A stretch of 64,000 nucleotides of DNA from Corynebacterium sp. 13CS0277 (GCF_002994655.1 NZ_PPDL01000015.1:26483-90482); one strand, 5' to 3'. Counted from the first letter of the stretch, positions 18,347 to 27,713 are shown. Notes: a model not told the origin generated them from the letters alone. Translations and numbers: made by a program.

Positions 18347-18822
18347 GCGTCTATCGTGTCATCCCCGCGCCCCAGCGCAAGTGCTCCGGGGGAGGGGAGA
18401 GTAGGGGTCCGGGTGTCCGTGCCGTGCTCGCAGCACTGGTGCCGCGCGGCGCGCACACGCGAGGTGCCGCGGGAATGCCTCGGGCGAAAAGTGCTCGCTA
18501 GCTGCGGTGATGTGGGGTGCTGCCCGGCGTGTCTCAGGGGTGGGAATCTGCGGGTGGGTGACGCTGTTGCACTCGACACAGAGTCGCCGCACATTCCAGG
18601 GCAGAGGTGTTCGAAGAAAAATCTTGGCCCAACCCCTAGCGAACTGGCGCGTGTGGTGCTACAAAGGAAGTAGAGATAGAAAGTCCGTTCGAGATTTTTT
18701 CTTCCCGGTTCCCGGGGTGCTGCCTACAGTGAGCATCACCGCGCCCGCCGGGGAGTCGCATCGATACTCACCGCAAGAGGCGTCCACCGCCACCGAAGAC
18801 CCCACGTAAGGAGGAGATGACC
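18347..18822. other. Intergenic control region ahead of the HEPN gene
   Basis: This 476-base divergent gap drops in GC content from about 18600 on. It holds two A/T-rich inverted copies (18613-18624 and 18692-18704) around TACAAA (18660-18665) and TAGAGA (18671-18676), which may be -10 elements, and a full ribosome site at its right end. No gene is seen. Confidence 0.55.
18613..18704. repeat. Inverted repeat of an A-tract motif
   Basis: GAAGAAAAATCT (18613-18624) recurs in reverse complement as AGATTTTTTCTTC (18692-18704), differing by one T. The arms flank the likely promoter of the HEPN gene and look like paired operator or DNA-bending sites. Confidence 0.55.
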
Positions 18823-19326
18823 ATGACCACCTCGACCCTGCACCCCACGCCCGTCCCGTCGCAGCCTGCCGCCCAGGCAGGGGAGGGGGCCATTCACTCC
18901 GCCACCCTCACCCGCCTGCACCCCCGCACCGGTGGCAGCACCCGCTTCCGCAACTGGGACTCCTTCATCTCCAGCGCCCAGGTGCTGCTCGGTCAGGCGG
19001 AAGACGCCCTCGCCGCGGGCGACCTGGTCTTCGCGCTCGAGTACGCCTACCAGGCGGGCCTGCGCACCGCAGGTGCGCGCACCGCGACCTCCCCGGTCAT
19101 CGCGCGCCGTAAGCGGCTGCCCTCCGGGGCCTGGGAACAGCTCGCGCTCGTCGGGCAGGACTCCGCCGAGTGGGCCCGCCGCCTCGGCGCCTACTCCCGT
19201 ACCCGCTCCCGGGTGAACTCCGGCATCGAGCGCGACGTCGATCCCGCCGTCGTCGAAGAACTTCTCGCCGCCGTGCGCGAGTTCTTCGAGGCGACCGTCG
19301 TCGGCGAAGGTGCCGCCGCAGCCTGA
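18823..19326 (+). CDS. SAV_6107-family HEPN domain protein
   Basis: Small helical protein of 167 residues. The core (about 45-160) with FISSAQVLLGQAEDALAAGD, ALEYAYQAGLRTAGAR and a C-terminal ARRLGAYSRTRSRV block matches the actinobacterial SAV_6107 HEPN family found just upstream of mraZ in corynebacteria. HEPN domains often act in RNA cleavage or nucleotide binding, but the usual RX4-6H ribonuclease motif is not evident, so activity is unknown. AAGGAGGA (18808-18815) is 7 bases before ATG 18823 and only one base before ATG 18817, so the second ATG is preferred. Confidence 0.75.
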   Translation: MTTSTLHPTPVPSQPAAQAGEGAIHSATLTRLHPRTGGSTRFRNWDSFISSAQVLLGQAEDALAAGDLVFALEYAYQAGLRTAGARTATSPVIARRKRLPSGAWEQLALVGQDSAEWARRLGAYSRTRSRVNSGIERDVDPAVVEELLAAVREFFEATVVGEGAAAA

Positions 19327-19347
19327 GCCGTACAGGTGTGGGCGCGT

Positions 19348-19376
19348 CCTGCTCCCGGGTGACTGCCGGGAGCAGG
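19348..19376 (+). terminator. Terminator after the HEPN gene
   Basis: A perfect 11-bp stem (19348-19358 with 19366-19376) and 7-nt loop begins 22 bases after the stop codon. Confidence 0.75.
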
Positions 19377-19571
19377 GCCCGTGACTCTGCGGCCGTGAGC
19401 GCCGGTGCAGGGTTGGCGTCGGAGGGCCTGTCGCCTGGGGTTCCTCTCCGCAGGTGTGGGCGGGCACTGTCGAGGCCGGTGGAAGCGCCGGAACGGGCAT
19501 CGGCGGTGGGGTGAAGGGCCGTTGATCCTGGCGACGGCCCATGAGGGGAACTTTCGCGGTAGGGTTGGCGT

Positions 19572-19577
19572 TATATT
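19572..19577 (+). promoter_or_regulatory. -10 element for the DUF3040 gene
   Basis: TATATT is one of the few A/T hexamers here and would give a leader of about 105 bases. No clear -35 is seen. Confidence 0.4.
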
Positions 19578-19690
19578 GACTGACCGCCCGCCACCGCTGC
19601 GGGCCCAGCAGCTGCCGCCCGCCCACGTCATGTGCGGGCCGTTGCTTGTCGTCATCCGACTCACTCCGCACCACCCCACCAGGAGGAACA

Positions 19691-20089
19691 GTGGCACTCT
19701 CTGAGCAGGAGCAGAAGGTTCTCCGCGAGATTGAAGCTCAGCTCTACGCCGATGATCCGGTGTTTGCTGGCACCATTCGACGCCCTGCGGGCGTCGGCGC
19801 CAAGGTCGTTGCCCTGGTGCTTCTCGGCCTGGTGTTCCTCATCGGCGGCATGGCCCTGCTGCCGACCTCGAAGTACTTCATGCTGCTGTCCGTCCTCGGC
19901 TTCATCGTCATGTTCGGCACTGGCATTTGGGCGCTGCGTGGGACGGCCAAGGAGGCTCCCGCCCAGTCGCTCAGTGCGATGGCTGGCCGTCCGGCCGCCA
20001 ACCCGGCACCGCGACCGGGGCGTGGTCGCGCGAATGGTGGACTGGGTCGTCGCATGGAAGACAACTTCCGCAAGCGCTTCGATAACTAA
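19691..20089 (+). CDS. DUF3040 two-helix membrane protein
   Basis: Protein of 132 residues starting MALSEQEQKVLREIEAQL, the standard opening of actinobacterial DUF3040 proteins, where a short amphipathic helix precedes the domain. Two membrane helices lie at about 37-56 and 62-82, followed by a basic Pro/Arg-rich tail. AGGAGGAA (19681-19688) sets the GTG at 19691 as start. The family regularly sits upstream of mraZ (Rv2169c in M. tuberculosis). Function is unknown; position suggests a role at the growing or dividing envelope. Confidence 0.85.
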   Translation: MALSEQEQKVLREIEAQLYADDPVFAGTIRRPAGVGAKVVALVLLGLVFLIGGMALLPTSKYFMLLSVLGFIVMFGTGIWALRGTAKEAPAQSLSAMAGRPAANPAPRPGRGRANGGLGRRMEDNFRKRFDN

Positions 20090-20103
20090 CTCCCTGTCAC
20101 TGT

Positions 20104-20130
20104 GAGCCCGGGCGTGCATCGCCCGGGCTC
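20104..20130 (+). terminator. First terminator after the DUF3040 gene
   Basis: Perfect 11-bp stem (20104-20114 with 20120-20130), 5-nt loop, no T-run, 14 bases after the stop codon. Confidence 0.75.
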
Positions 20131-20170
20131 TGTGCGTTCTTCGCCTTCTCCTCTTGTCGAAGGAGGCGTC

Positions 20171-20215
20171 ACCTCCCCGTGGGATCCGATAGGTGGATCC
20201 GGCGGGGAGGTTTTT
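20171..20215 (+). terminator. Second, canonical intrinsic terminator
   Basis: A 17-position stem with one mismatch (20171-20187 with 20195-20211) runs straight into five T (20211-20215). Together with the hairpin at 20104 it isolates the dcw cluster from upstream transcription. Confidence 0.9.
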
Positions 20216-20917
20216 GTGTGATGCCCGCGCGGGGCGATGTTGCGGGTGAGTCTCTGTCGGGGCCGGTCGCCCCCGCGAGGGGGCTGTGGGGGTGTGCGTG
20301 GGTGAGATCTGTGGGGTCTCGGGGTGGCGGCCCCACTGGGCTGGGGTGAACGCCAGGTGGGGGAAGAAAAACTGGGCACAATCCCCCGATCCCCCACTTT
20401 CACCCACCCTGATCCACGCGGAGGCGTTCATTGCCTCCGGGAGTAGAGCTGGCGTGGCGTGTGGCCGTTGGCGTGTGTGCTGTATTTGCGCAGGTCTACT
20501 CGGGTGTGGGGCGTGGTGGGTTGTGGGGTGGGGGAGTGCGGGGGACTCTTCTTTCACCTTGTGTTGCAGCTGTGGCTCATGTGGCTATTGATGCTGGTGG
20601 GGTGATGGGTCTGTGCTGTGCCTGGGTGGCCGCCCCACAATTTTTCACGGCTGTGACCTGTGCGTTTTGCGTCCGGGTGGGGCGGAGTGGGCCTTTGCTC
20701 TTCCCTGGGTGGGGGAAAGTGGGGTATTGTGGGGCGTGCAGAACCGGCATGGTGGTTCGCGGACCCCGCGACACACCACGCGAGAATTCCCCTTCACTGT
20801 TGTGACACCCTCCCTCCTTCCGGGGAGTGCGCCACCAACGAACCAAGGGGGCGCATCGCGCGAGCGGTTGATGCGGAGCACGCGAACAAGGCAAACACCA
20901 GGGAAGGGCGGTGTCGT
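20216..20917. other. Upstream control region and leader of mraZ
   Basis: This 702-base non-coding stretch is G-rich on the plus strand and full of TGGGN words. It includes an A-tract at 20361-20370, three TGGGN pairs with period 10, a -10 candidate TATTGT (20725-20730) and a leader of about 180 bases with GGGAAGGG (20901-20908) as ribosome site. No gene is seen in it. Confidence 0.65.
20678..20734 (+). promoter_or_regulatory. mraZ promoter with MraZ-type operator repeats
   Basis: TGGGG (20678-20682) and TGGGC (20688-20692), then TGGGG (20720-20724) and TGGGG (20730-20734), are each 10 bases apart with 5-base spacers, the layout MraZ binds in other bacteria. The second pair overlaps TATTGT (20725-20730), a likely -10 element, with TTCCCT (20701-20706) 18 bases upstream. 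MraZ would thus block its own promoter. Confidence 0.65.
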
Positions 20918-21349
20918 ATGTTCCTCGGCACCTACACCCCGAAACTGGACGACAAAGGTCGACTGACCTTGCCCGCAAAGTTCCGCGACGAGCTCGCCGG
21001 TGGCTTGGCCATCGTCAAGGGGCAGGACCGTTCTTTGGCAGTGCACCCTCGAGAAGCTTTCGAGAAGCGCTTGCGCAAAGTGGCGGAGACCTCCCGCTCC
21101 AACCCGGAGGCACGTGCGTTTATCCGCACCTTGGCGGCGAGTGCCGACGAGCAGCGTCCCGACGGCAACGGCCGCATCAAGCTGTCTGCAGAGCACCGCA
21201 ACTATGCGGGGCTGACAAAAGACTGTGTGGTCATTGGCTCCGTCGACTTCCTGGAAATCTGGGACGCCGAAGCCTGGGCCGCCTACCAGAAGGAGAACGA
21301 AGCCTCGTTCTCCGCGGGTCAGGAAGCGGTCTTCATGGACCTCATCTAG
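20918..21349 (+). CDS. mraZ: Transcriptional regulator MraZ
   Basis: AbrB-fold DNA-binding protein of 143 residues that forms rings and controls the dcw operon and its own gene. Both tandem half domains are visible: [26 protein letters not shown] (shown here in two parts, [13 protein letters not shown] being the DXXGR core) near residues 8-25, and [13 protein letters not shown] near 87-99. ATG 20918 follows GGGAAGGG by 9 bases. It is the first gene of the cluster but is separated from rsmH by 548 bases. In C. glutamicum mraZ RNA is reported, from memory, to be cut by RNase III. Confidence 0.95.
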   Translation: MFLGTYTPKLDDKGRLTLPAKFRDELAGGLAIVKGQDRSLAVHPREAFEKRLRKVAETSRSNPEARAFIRTLAASADEQRPDGNGRIKLSAEHRNYAGLTKDCVVIGSVDFLEIWDAEAWAAYQKENEASFSAGQEAVFMDLI

Positions 21350-21897
21350 AGGTTGTTTTCGCTGGGGCTCGCGTGGCCCCGCCAACGAACTGCATATCCA
21401 CAACGGGTGAGCAGGGTGCATGCATGAACTCTGCTTGGTTGTTAAGCGTCCGCTCTCTGGTGCACTTCCCCAACATCAGAGGGACGCTACGTCCAAGCAG
21501 GGCTCTGTGGGCACCCTTTTGCCACATCTCCTCCAGGCGGCCGCGCCGTCAACGAAAAGGGCAGGGGGCGTGGCGTGGTGTTTTCACTGTCTTCCGCCCG
21601 CGGCGTCCGCTGTGCACAGTCGTCGACTCTTCCCGACGGCTGGTGGGTGTCGTGGTCGGCCTTTTTCTTCCTCCTCCCGCATCCATCCCACCATCCACGG
21701 GGTGCCTCGTCCCTGGTGGGCGTGCGGGTGTGTCCTTCGGCGAGATGACCCCCTTCGGTGGGGTGCTCGCACTGTTTTTCACCACCGGCGCGTGTGGGGT
21801 GTGTGCCCCTCGTCTCGCCTCTGGTGGTTCGCCCCGTGTGGGCGTTGTTCCCTTGGCAACGCAGACCCAAGACGAAAAGGGGGGTGCTTCCGGCGCG
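21350..21897. other. Long mraZ-rsmH intergenic region
   Basis: These 548 bases carry a three-helix RNA element at 21431-21500, a polypyrimidine stretch at about 21658-21690 and AAAAGGGGGG just before rsmH. An open frame in phase with rsmH crosses the region but shows no conserved sequence and a different base composition, so it is not counted as coding. Confidence 0.6.
21431..21500 (+). ncRNA. Structured RNA element between mraZ and rsmH
   Basis: Three stacked helices can be drawn: CTGCTTGG/CCAAGCAG (21431-21438 with 21493-21500), AGCGTCC/GGACGCT (21445-21451 with 21482-21488) and CTCTGGTG/CATCAGAG (21455-21462 with 21474-21481, one G-U). An 11-nt loop closes it. No T-run follows, so it is not an ordinary intrinsic terminator. 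It may be an RNase III site, a 3' end stabiliser or a regulatory element of the mraZ-rsmH message. Confidence 0.6.
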
Positions 21898-23016
21898 ATG
21901 GCTGTTGATCACGAGCAGGTGCAGGCCGATTTGGTGGCCAATCACGGGCATGTGCCGGTGATGCGGGATCGGGTGACGGATCTACTGGCCCCCGGGGTGG
22001 AGGCCCTGGGCCGCGACGCCGTCATCATCGACGGCACGCTGGGGGCGGGCGGCCACACCGAACACTTCCTCACCGTCTTCCCCGAAGCGTCCGTCATCGG
22101 GCTGGACCGCGACCCCTACGCCCTGGCGCAGGCGCGTGAGCGTCTGGCGCGCTTCGGTGAGCGTTTCGTGGGCGTGCACACCCGCTTCGATGGGGTGGGC
22201 GAGGCCCTGGCCCGCGGCGAGGGGCCGGCCTTTGAGGCTGCCCGCGCGGGCGGCGTCGCCGGCGCCCTGTTCGACCTCGGCGTGTCCTCGATGCAGCTGG
22301 ACCAGGAGGAGCGCGGTTTCGCCTACCGGGTGGATGCGCCGCTGGACATGCGCATGGACCCCACCCTGGAGACCACGGCCGCCGACATTCTCAACACCTA
22401 CAGCCATGGTGATTTGGCGCGGGTGCTCAAGGACTACGGCGACGAGCGTTTCGCCGGCAAGATTGCCGCCGCCGTGCTCAAGGAACGACAAAAGGCCCCC
22501 TTTGAGACCTCCGCCCGCCTGGTGGAGTTGCTGTACGCCACCATCCCGGCGGCGACCCGCCGCACCGGCGGCCACCCCGCGAAACGGACCTTCCAGGCGC
22601 TGCGCGTGGAGGTCAACAGCGAACTGGATTCGCTCACCCAGCTCATCCCCACGATGGCGCAGATCCTGGCCGTCGGCGGCCGGATGGTGTTCATGAGCTA
22701 CCAGTCGCTGGAGGACACCATCGTGAAGAAGGCCTTCAAGCAGTTGGTGACGTCGACGACGCCCCCGGGGCTGCCGATGGACCTGCCGGGCACCGCCCCG
22801 GACTACCGGCTGGTGACCCGCGGCGCGGAGAAAGCCACCCCGGCCGAGCAGGAGCAGAATCCCCGCTCCGCGCCGGTGCGGGTGCGCGCCGCCGAACGCA
22901 TCGCCACCGACCAGGCCCCGCCCGCGGCGGACACGCTGGCCGCCTGGCGCGCGGAGCTCGACCCCACCACACCCCCCACGACCGACCACGACGACGCGAA
23001 GGACGCGAACCGATGA
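21898..23016 (+). CDS. rsmH: 16S rRNA (cytosine-1402-N4)-methyltransferase RsmH (MraW)
   Basis: Methylates N4 of C1402 in the ribosomal decoding centre using S-adenosylmethionine. The 372-residue protein has the GHVPVM opening, the SAM loop [20 protein letters not shown], the [11 protein letters not shown] catalytic region and [14 protein letters not shown] 21898 is chosen because homologues start shortly before GHVPV; AAAAGGGGGG ends about 13 bases upstream, a loose ribosome site. Its last codons overlap the ATG of ftsL by four bases, so the two are translationally coupled. Confidence 0.93.
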   Translation: MAVDHEQVQADLVANHGHVPVMRDRVTDLLAPGVEALGRDAVIIDGTLGAGGHTEHFLTVFPEASVIGLDRDPYALAQARERLARFGERFVGVHTRFDGVGEALARGEGPAFEAARAGGVAGALFDLGVSSMQLDQEERGFAYRVDAPLDMRMDPTLETTAADILNTYSHGDLARVLKDYGDERFAGKIAAAVLKERQKAPFETSARLVELLYATIPAATRRTGGHPAKRTFQALRVEVNSELDSLTQLIPTMAQILAVGGRMVFMSYQSLEDTIVKKAFKQLVTSTTPPGLPMDLPGTAPDYRLVTRGAEKATPAEQEQNPRSAPVRVRAAERIATDQAPPAADTLAAWRAELDPTTPPTTDHDDAKDANR

Positions 23017-23825
23017 CCATGGCTCTGCAGTTCCCCGAGGACAACCCCGGCGGGCGTGTGCGCCGCGTCCACATGGGCAGTGACGCCGGCAGCCGCACCA
23101 CCGGCCGCAGTCAGGCGGAGCGCCTGGCGAATCTCGGGCTCACCGTGCCCGCCGGTGGTGGGAGCGTGCGCACCCTCCCGCGCCCCCAGCGTGGCGACGC
23201 CCTCGACGTGGTGGCCGCACCGCCGCAGCGCCGCAGCACGCCGACCATCCCGGTGCGCCCCCGCCCGGAGGCAGCCCCCCGGGGCCCTGTGGTGCAGCCG
23301 CAGCGGCGTGGCCGCCGGGTGCCGATGCCGAAGTCCGATCCGGCGTTCATCCGCTTCACCCTGCTCATCTCCCTGCTGCTGGTCGGCGGGGTGGCGGTGA
23401 CGATGCTGTTCTCCGGGGAAGCTACCCGCCAGTCCTTCGAGCTGGCGCAGCTCAAAGCCAACGAGGAACTGCTCGACAATCAGATTGACACCCTCAACCG
23501 CAACGTCCGCAACGCGGACTCGGCGGCGGAGATCGCGCGCCGCGCGATGGAGATGGGCATGGTCGTGCCGGACCAGCCGGGTGTGTTGGCCGTCCAGCCG
23601 GACGGCACTGTCGCCCAGCTGCGAGAGGCCGACCCGTCGAAGACCCGCCCGCTGGTCGACGTCAACGGCGAACAGATTCGCCCCCTGCAGCCCACCACCA
23701 ATCCGGCGGACGTCGCGGCTGTGGCCGGCCAGGTCGTCCAGGCCCCGCAGGCCGTGCCGGGCGTGGCGGCCAACCTGGCGCCGCTGCCCGCGGCCGCACC
23801 CTACGAGGCGACGCGAAGGGACTAG
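23013..23825 (+). CDS. ftsL: Cell division protein FtsL
   Basis: Single-pass membrane protein of the divisome, 270 residues. A long basic, Pro-rich cytoplasmic part (1-112) is followed by a membrane helix (about 113-133) and a short helical region (about 138-178, [19 protein letters not shown]) that forms the coiled coil with FtsB-type partners. An Ala/Pro-rich tail ends it. Family members are poorly conserved, so the call rests mostly on topology and position between rsmH and ftsI. The start codon overlaps the rsmH stop (ATGA); ATG 23019 is a second possible start. Confidence 0.85.
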   Translation: MTMALQFPEDNPGGRVRRVHMGSDAGSRTTGRSQAERLANLGLTVPAGGGSVRTLPRPQRGDALDVVAAPPQRRSTPTIPVRPRPEAAPRGPVVQPQRRGRRVPMPKSDPAFIRFTLLISLLLVGGVAVTMLFSGEATRQSFELAQLKANEELLDNQIDTLNRNVRNADSAAEIARRAMEMGMVVPDQPGVLAVQPDGTVAQLREADPSKTRPLVDVNGEQIRPLQPTTNPADVAAVAGQVVQAPQAVPGVAANLAPLPAAAPYEATRRD

Positions 23826-23831
23826 ACGACG

Positions 23832-25889
23832 GTGAGCACTCGCACGCCACGCGACGACGCACACAACAGGGGCCGTTCCGGTGACACCCACCGGAGCGGC
23901 TTCCGCCGTGCCCAGGACCGAACGACCAGCGCGTCTACGCACACCGACCGGTCTGGCAGGCCGCGCCCCGCCGGGCGCAGCACTCCTGCGGGCGGCGGCC
24001 TGGGGGAGATGTTCCGCAACACCCTCCGCCGGGATCCCGCGCTGGAAGCGCACCGCACGGATACGGCGATGTTTTCCTCCCGTTCGCGGGTGCTGCAGCT
24101 TGTCGTCATGCTGCTGCTCGTCGGCATTGTGCTGCGGCTGAGCTGGCTGCAGGTCGCCCGGGGTGCGGAACTCTCCGAGAAAGCCGAGGTGCAGCGCACC
24201 CGCATCTACGTCGACCCGCCGCGCCGCGGCTCCATCCTCGACCGCAACGGCGCGAACCTTGCGTTCACGCTGCCGGCGAAATCGTTGACGATTAGCCCCA
24301 ACCGGGTGCGTCTCGACGCGGAAGAGCCGGCCCGGTGGAACCCGAAGAACACTGTGGACAAGCAGCTCGCTGCCCTCGCGCAGGACATCCACGACGCGGT
24401 CGCCACCTACGGTGGGGCGGAGATGGCGGAAAAGGTCAAGACTGAGGACATTATTCGCACCCTCAACGAGGACAGCGACTACGAGGTCCTTATTCGCAAC
24501 GTCGACCCCGATATCGCGACCCTGGTGGCCCGCGACGTGCCCGAGGTGGCCGCCGACCGCCAGGACATTCGCCAGTACCCCAACGGCGCGATCGGTGAGA
24601 ACATCATCGGCCGCACCGAGATGAGCGGCGCCGGCCAGTTCGGCCTCGAGGCCTCCGCCGACGCCAAGCTCGCCGGCAACGCCGGCAAACGCAAGCAGGA
24701 AGTCTCCGTCCGCGGCCAGGTCATTCCCGGCTCCCTGGAGGAAATCCTGCCGGTGACCAACGGCTCCTCCCTCGAGCTGACCATCGACATTGACCTGCAG
24801 ACCTACGTGCAGCAGCAATTGGAGCAGGCCACCGCGAACTCCGGTGCGAAGTCGGCGTCCGCTGTCGTCCTTGACGCCCGCGACGGCACGGTGCTGGCGA
24901 TGGCGAACTCCGGCACGGTCAACCCCAACGGGGATGTGGCCAAGCAGCTGGAGGAGGGCAAGTCCTTCACCAACGAGTCCCTCTACGCCGCTTTCGAACC
25001 GGGATCGGTGGCGAAGATCGTCACCGCCGCCGCCGCAATTGAGGACAAGCTCACCACCCCGGATGAGGTGCTGCAGGTGCCGGGCCAGATCACCCTAGGG
25101 TCGGCGACGGTGAGCGACGCCTGGGAACACGGGGTGGTGCCGTACACCACCACCGGCGTGTTCGGGAAGTCCTCCAACGTCGGCACCCTCATGCTGGCGC
25201 AGCGCGTCGGCGAGGACCGATTCGCGGACATCCTGCGCGACTTCGGCGTTGGCCAGCCCACCGGGCTGGAATTGCCCGGCGAGAACTCCGGCTTCCTGCC
25301 GCCCCGCGACCAGTGGTCCGGCGGCACCTTCGCCAACCTGCCCATCGGCCAGGGTTTCTCCCTCAACCTCGTGCAGATGGCCTCGATGTACCAGACTGTC
25401 GCCAACGATGGCGTGCGCGTGGAGCCCCGCATCATTAAGAAGGTGATCTCCCCGGATGGGACGGAAACCATCCCGGAGCCGGCCCCGAAGCACAAGGTGA
25501 TTTCCCCGGAGACGGCGTCCACCCTGCGGAGCATGTTCCAGGCCGTGACCCAAAAGGACCCCACCGGTGTGCAGCAGGGCACCGGCCCCGGTGCCGCCGT
25601 GGAGGGCTACCAGATCGCCGGGAAGACGGGCACCGCCCAGCAGATCGACCCGAACTGTAAGTGCTATTCGAACTCGGACTACTGGATCACCTTCGCCGGG
25701 ATCGCACCCGCGGACGATCCCCGCTACGTCATCGCGCTCATGCTCGACGACCCGGAGCGCGGCGTCCACGGCGAGGGCGGCCAGACGGCGGCCCCACTGT
25801 TCCACGACATTGCCTCCTGGCTGCTCGATCGCGACAATGTGCCGCTGTCGCCGCCGCCGAGCGGCAAGCTCATCCTGCAGGCACAGTAG
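23832..25889 (+). CDS. ftsI: Septal peptidoglycan transpeptidase FtsI (PBP3)
   Basis: Class B penicillin-binding protein of 685 residues that crosslinks septal peptidoglycan. A long hydrophilic N-terminal arm (1-86) precedes the membrane helix (about 87-105), the pedestal with RGSILDRNG, and the transpeptidase domain. Active-site motifs are Ser392-Val-Ala-Lys395, Ser447-Ser-Asn449 and Lys598-Thr-Gly600. GTG 23832 lies 6 bases after the ftsL stop, so it is in the same operon. A strong hairpin follows the gene. Confidence 0.95.
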   Translation: MSTRTPRDDAHNRGRSGDTHRSGFRRAQDRTTSASTHTDRSGRPRPAGRSTPAGGGLGEMFRNTLRRDPALEAHRTDTAMFSSRSRVLQLVVMLLLVGIVLRLSWLQVARGAELSEKAEVQRTRIYVDPPRRGSILDRNGANLAFTLPAKSLTISPNRVRLDAEEPARWNPKNTVDKQLAALAQDIHDAVATYGGAEMAEKVKTEDIIRTLNEDSDYEVLIRNVDPDIATLVARDVPEVAADRQDIRQYPNGAIGENIIGRTEMSGAGQFGLEASADAKLAGNAGKRKQEVSVRGQVIPGSLEEILPVTNGSSLELTIDIDLQTYVQQQLEQATANSGAKSASAVVLDARDGTVLAMANSGTVNPNGDVAKQLEEGKSFTNESLYAAFEPGSVAKIVTAAAAIEDKLTTPDEVLQVPGQITLGSATVSDAWEHGVVPYTTTGVFGKSSNVGTLMLAQRVGEDRFADILRDFGVGQPTGLELPGENSGFLPPRDQWSGGTFANLPIGQGFSLNLVQMASMYQTVANDGVRVEPRIIKKVISPDGTETIPEPAPKHKVISPETASTLRSMFQAVTQKDPTGVQQGTGPGAAVEGYQIAGKTGTAQQIDPNCKCYSNSDYWITFAGIAPADDPRYVIALMLDDPERGVHGEGGQTAAPLFHDIASWLLDRDNVPLSPPPSGKLILQAQ

Positions 25890-25914
25890 CCACAGCCCCT
25901 CGCGTCACGCATCC

Positions 25915-25968
25915 CAGGCCCCGTGTCACCCCACCCGTCGTTTGCTGCGGGGGGTGACCCGGGGCCTG
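25915..25968 (+). terminator. Hairpin between ftsI and murE
   Basis: Two arms, 25915-25932 and 25951-25968, pair over 18 positions with one mismatch; the loop is 18 nt. No T-run. It may end or attenuate rsmH-ftsL-ftsI transcripts before murE. Confidence 0.7.
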
Positions 25969-26153
25969 CGGCGTGCCTGGGGGAGGGGTGCGGTCGGGGC
26001 AGGTGGGTGGAGGGACACGCGTACGGCTGCGCACTTCGCCGGTGCTGGCCCCGGCGGGTAGCCTTAAGTACCACGACAACGCCTCCGCGCAGACCCCTGC
26101 AGCGCAGGCGAGAAACCAACCCCCACATGTGATCAAGGAGTGGCTACCACACC

Positions 26154-27713
26154 GTGTCGACCGCGAAGAAGTCCGTGGCCCAACTCGCCGACCTCGCCGG
26201 AGGAACCCTCCTCGGCGCCGGGGCCGGTGAGCAACCTGTCAGCGGCATCAGTATCAATGCCCAGGCGTGTGGGCCGGGCGACATGTTCGCCGCCGTGCCC
26301 GGCACCCGGGCCCACGGGGCGTCGTTCGCTGTCGACAGTGCCGCCGGCGCGGTGCTCACCGACGCCGCTGGTGCGGAGATCCTGAGCAACGCGGGCTTCG
26401 ACCGGCCGGTCGTGGTGGTCGCTGACGTGCGCGCGGTCTTAGGCGCGGTCGCCTCCGCGATCTATGGGCACCCGAGTGACAAGCTCACCATCATCGGCAT
26501 GACGGGTACCTCCGGTAAAACGACGACCTCTTACCTCGTGGAGGCGGCACTGTTGGCTGTCGGCCGTTCCGTCGGCCTTATTGGCACGACTGGCACCCGC
26601 ATCAATGGGGAACCGATTCCGACGCAGCTGACCACCCCTGAGGCGCCCACCCTGCAGCAGCTGTTCGCCACCATGGTGGACAAGGGCGTCACCCACGTCG
26701 TCATGGAAGTCTCCTCCCACGCGATCAGCCTCGGGCGGGTCGCCGGCACCCGTTTCGCGGTGCAGGGCTTTGCGAACTTGAGCCAGGACCACCTCGATTT
26801 CCACCACTCCATGGAGGAGTACTTCGAGGCCAAGGCCCAGTGGTTCACCCCGCTCGTCGACGGCGACCCGGCAGTGGCCGACACGAAGGCTGTGGTGGTC
26901 CTCGCCGACGAGTGGGCAGGCCGTCTTGCTGAGCGTCTCGGCGAGCGCGCGGACACCGTGGCCCTGGGCGACGCTGCGGCTGACGTCGCCCCCGGTGAGG
27001 CTGCGGGACCGCGCTTCGCGGTCGGCGCGGTGACTTCTCGCCCCGGCGGCGGCCATGGTTTTTCCTTCATCGACCACGCCACCGGCGCTGCGGCCGAGGT
27101 GGAGCTGCCCCTGCCGGGCCGTTTCAACGTCGCCAACGCGGCGCTGGCACTGGCCTGCCTCGTCGAGGTCGGCGAGGACCTGGAGCAGTCCGCCCACGCC
27201 CTGTCGCGGGTGGCTGTTCCCGGCCGCATGGAGCGCGTCGACGTCGGCCAGCCCTTCCTCGCCGTCGTCGACTACGCCCACAAGCCGGCCGCCGTCGCCG
27301 CCATCCTGCGCACCCTTTCTGAGCAGGTCACCGGCCGCGTCGGCATCGTCATTGGTGCGGGCGGCAACCGCGACACTGCCAAACGCCCGCTCATGGGTGC
27401 CGAAGCCGCCCGGGGCGCCGACCTGGTCGTCGTCACCGATGACAACCCCCGCGATGAGGACCCGGCCGCCATCCGCGCCGCCGTCCTCGAGGGCGCCCGC
27501 GCCGCCGGTGGGCGCGCCGTTGAGATCCGCGAGGAGCCCAACCGCTCCCGGGCGATTGATGCGCTCGTGCAGTGGGCCCAGCCCGGCGACGCCATCGTCG
27601 TCGCCGGCAAGGGGCACGAGACCGGCCAACTCGTCGCCGGCGTCACCCACCCCTTCGACGATCGGGAAGAACTACGCCGGGCACTCCACGCCCACGCGGC
27701 CGACACCCGCTAG
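26154..27713 (+). CDS. murE: UDP-MurNAc-L-Ala-D-Glu:meso-diaminopimelate ligase MurE
   Basis: Adds meso-diaminopimelate to the peptidoglycan precursor in the cytoplasm. The 519-residue protein has the ATP loop GTSGKTTT (118-125), the EYFEAKAQWF block whose Lys is carbamylated in the family, and DNPR (430-433), the signature for diaminopimelate rather than lysine. GTG 26154 is used; AAGGAG (26135-26140) is 13 bases away, a loose spacing. The 264-base gap before it has a hairpin and a TAGCCT (26059-26064) that could be part of a separate promoter. Confidence 0.95.
   Translation: MSTAKKSVAQLADLAGGTLLGAGAGEQPVSGISINAQACGPGDMFAAVPGTRAHGASFAVDSAAGAVLTDAAGAEILSNAGFDRPVVVVADVRAVLGAVASAIYGHPSDKLTIIGMTGTSGKTTTSYLVEAALLAVGRSVGLIGTTGTRINGEPIPTQLTTPEAPTLQQLFATMVDKGVTHVVMEVSSHAISLGRVAGTRFAVQGFANLSQDHLDFHHSMEEYFEAKAQWFTPLVDGDPAVADTKAVVVLADEWAGRLAERLGERADTVALGDAAADVAPGEAAGPRFAVGAVTSRPGGGHGFSFIDHATGAAAEVELPLPGRFNVANAALALACLVEVGEDLEQSAHALSRVAVPGRMERVDVGQPFLAVVDYAHKPAAVAAILRTLSEQVTGRVGIVIGAGGNRDTAKRPLMGAEAARGADLVVVTDDNPRDEDPAAIRAAVLEGARAAGGRAVEIREEPNRSRAIDALVQWAQPGDAIVVAGKGHETGQLVAGVTHPFDDREELRRALHAHAADTR

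Larger units (their letters stand above)
19327..19690. other. Intergenic region between HEPN and DUF3040 genes
   Basis: This 364-base gap holds the terminator at 19348-19376, a TATATT -10 candidate at 19572-19577 and the ribosome site AGGAGGAA at its end. Nothing else is recognised. Confidence 0.6.

Noticed and set aside
20911..21897. rsmH reading frame extended upstream through the mraZ region
   Set aside because: The extension overlaps mraZ in another frame and contains low-complexity sequence; homologues begin just before GHVPV.
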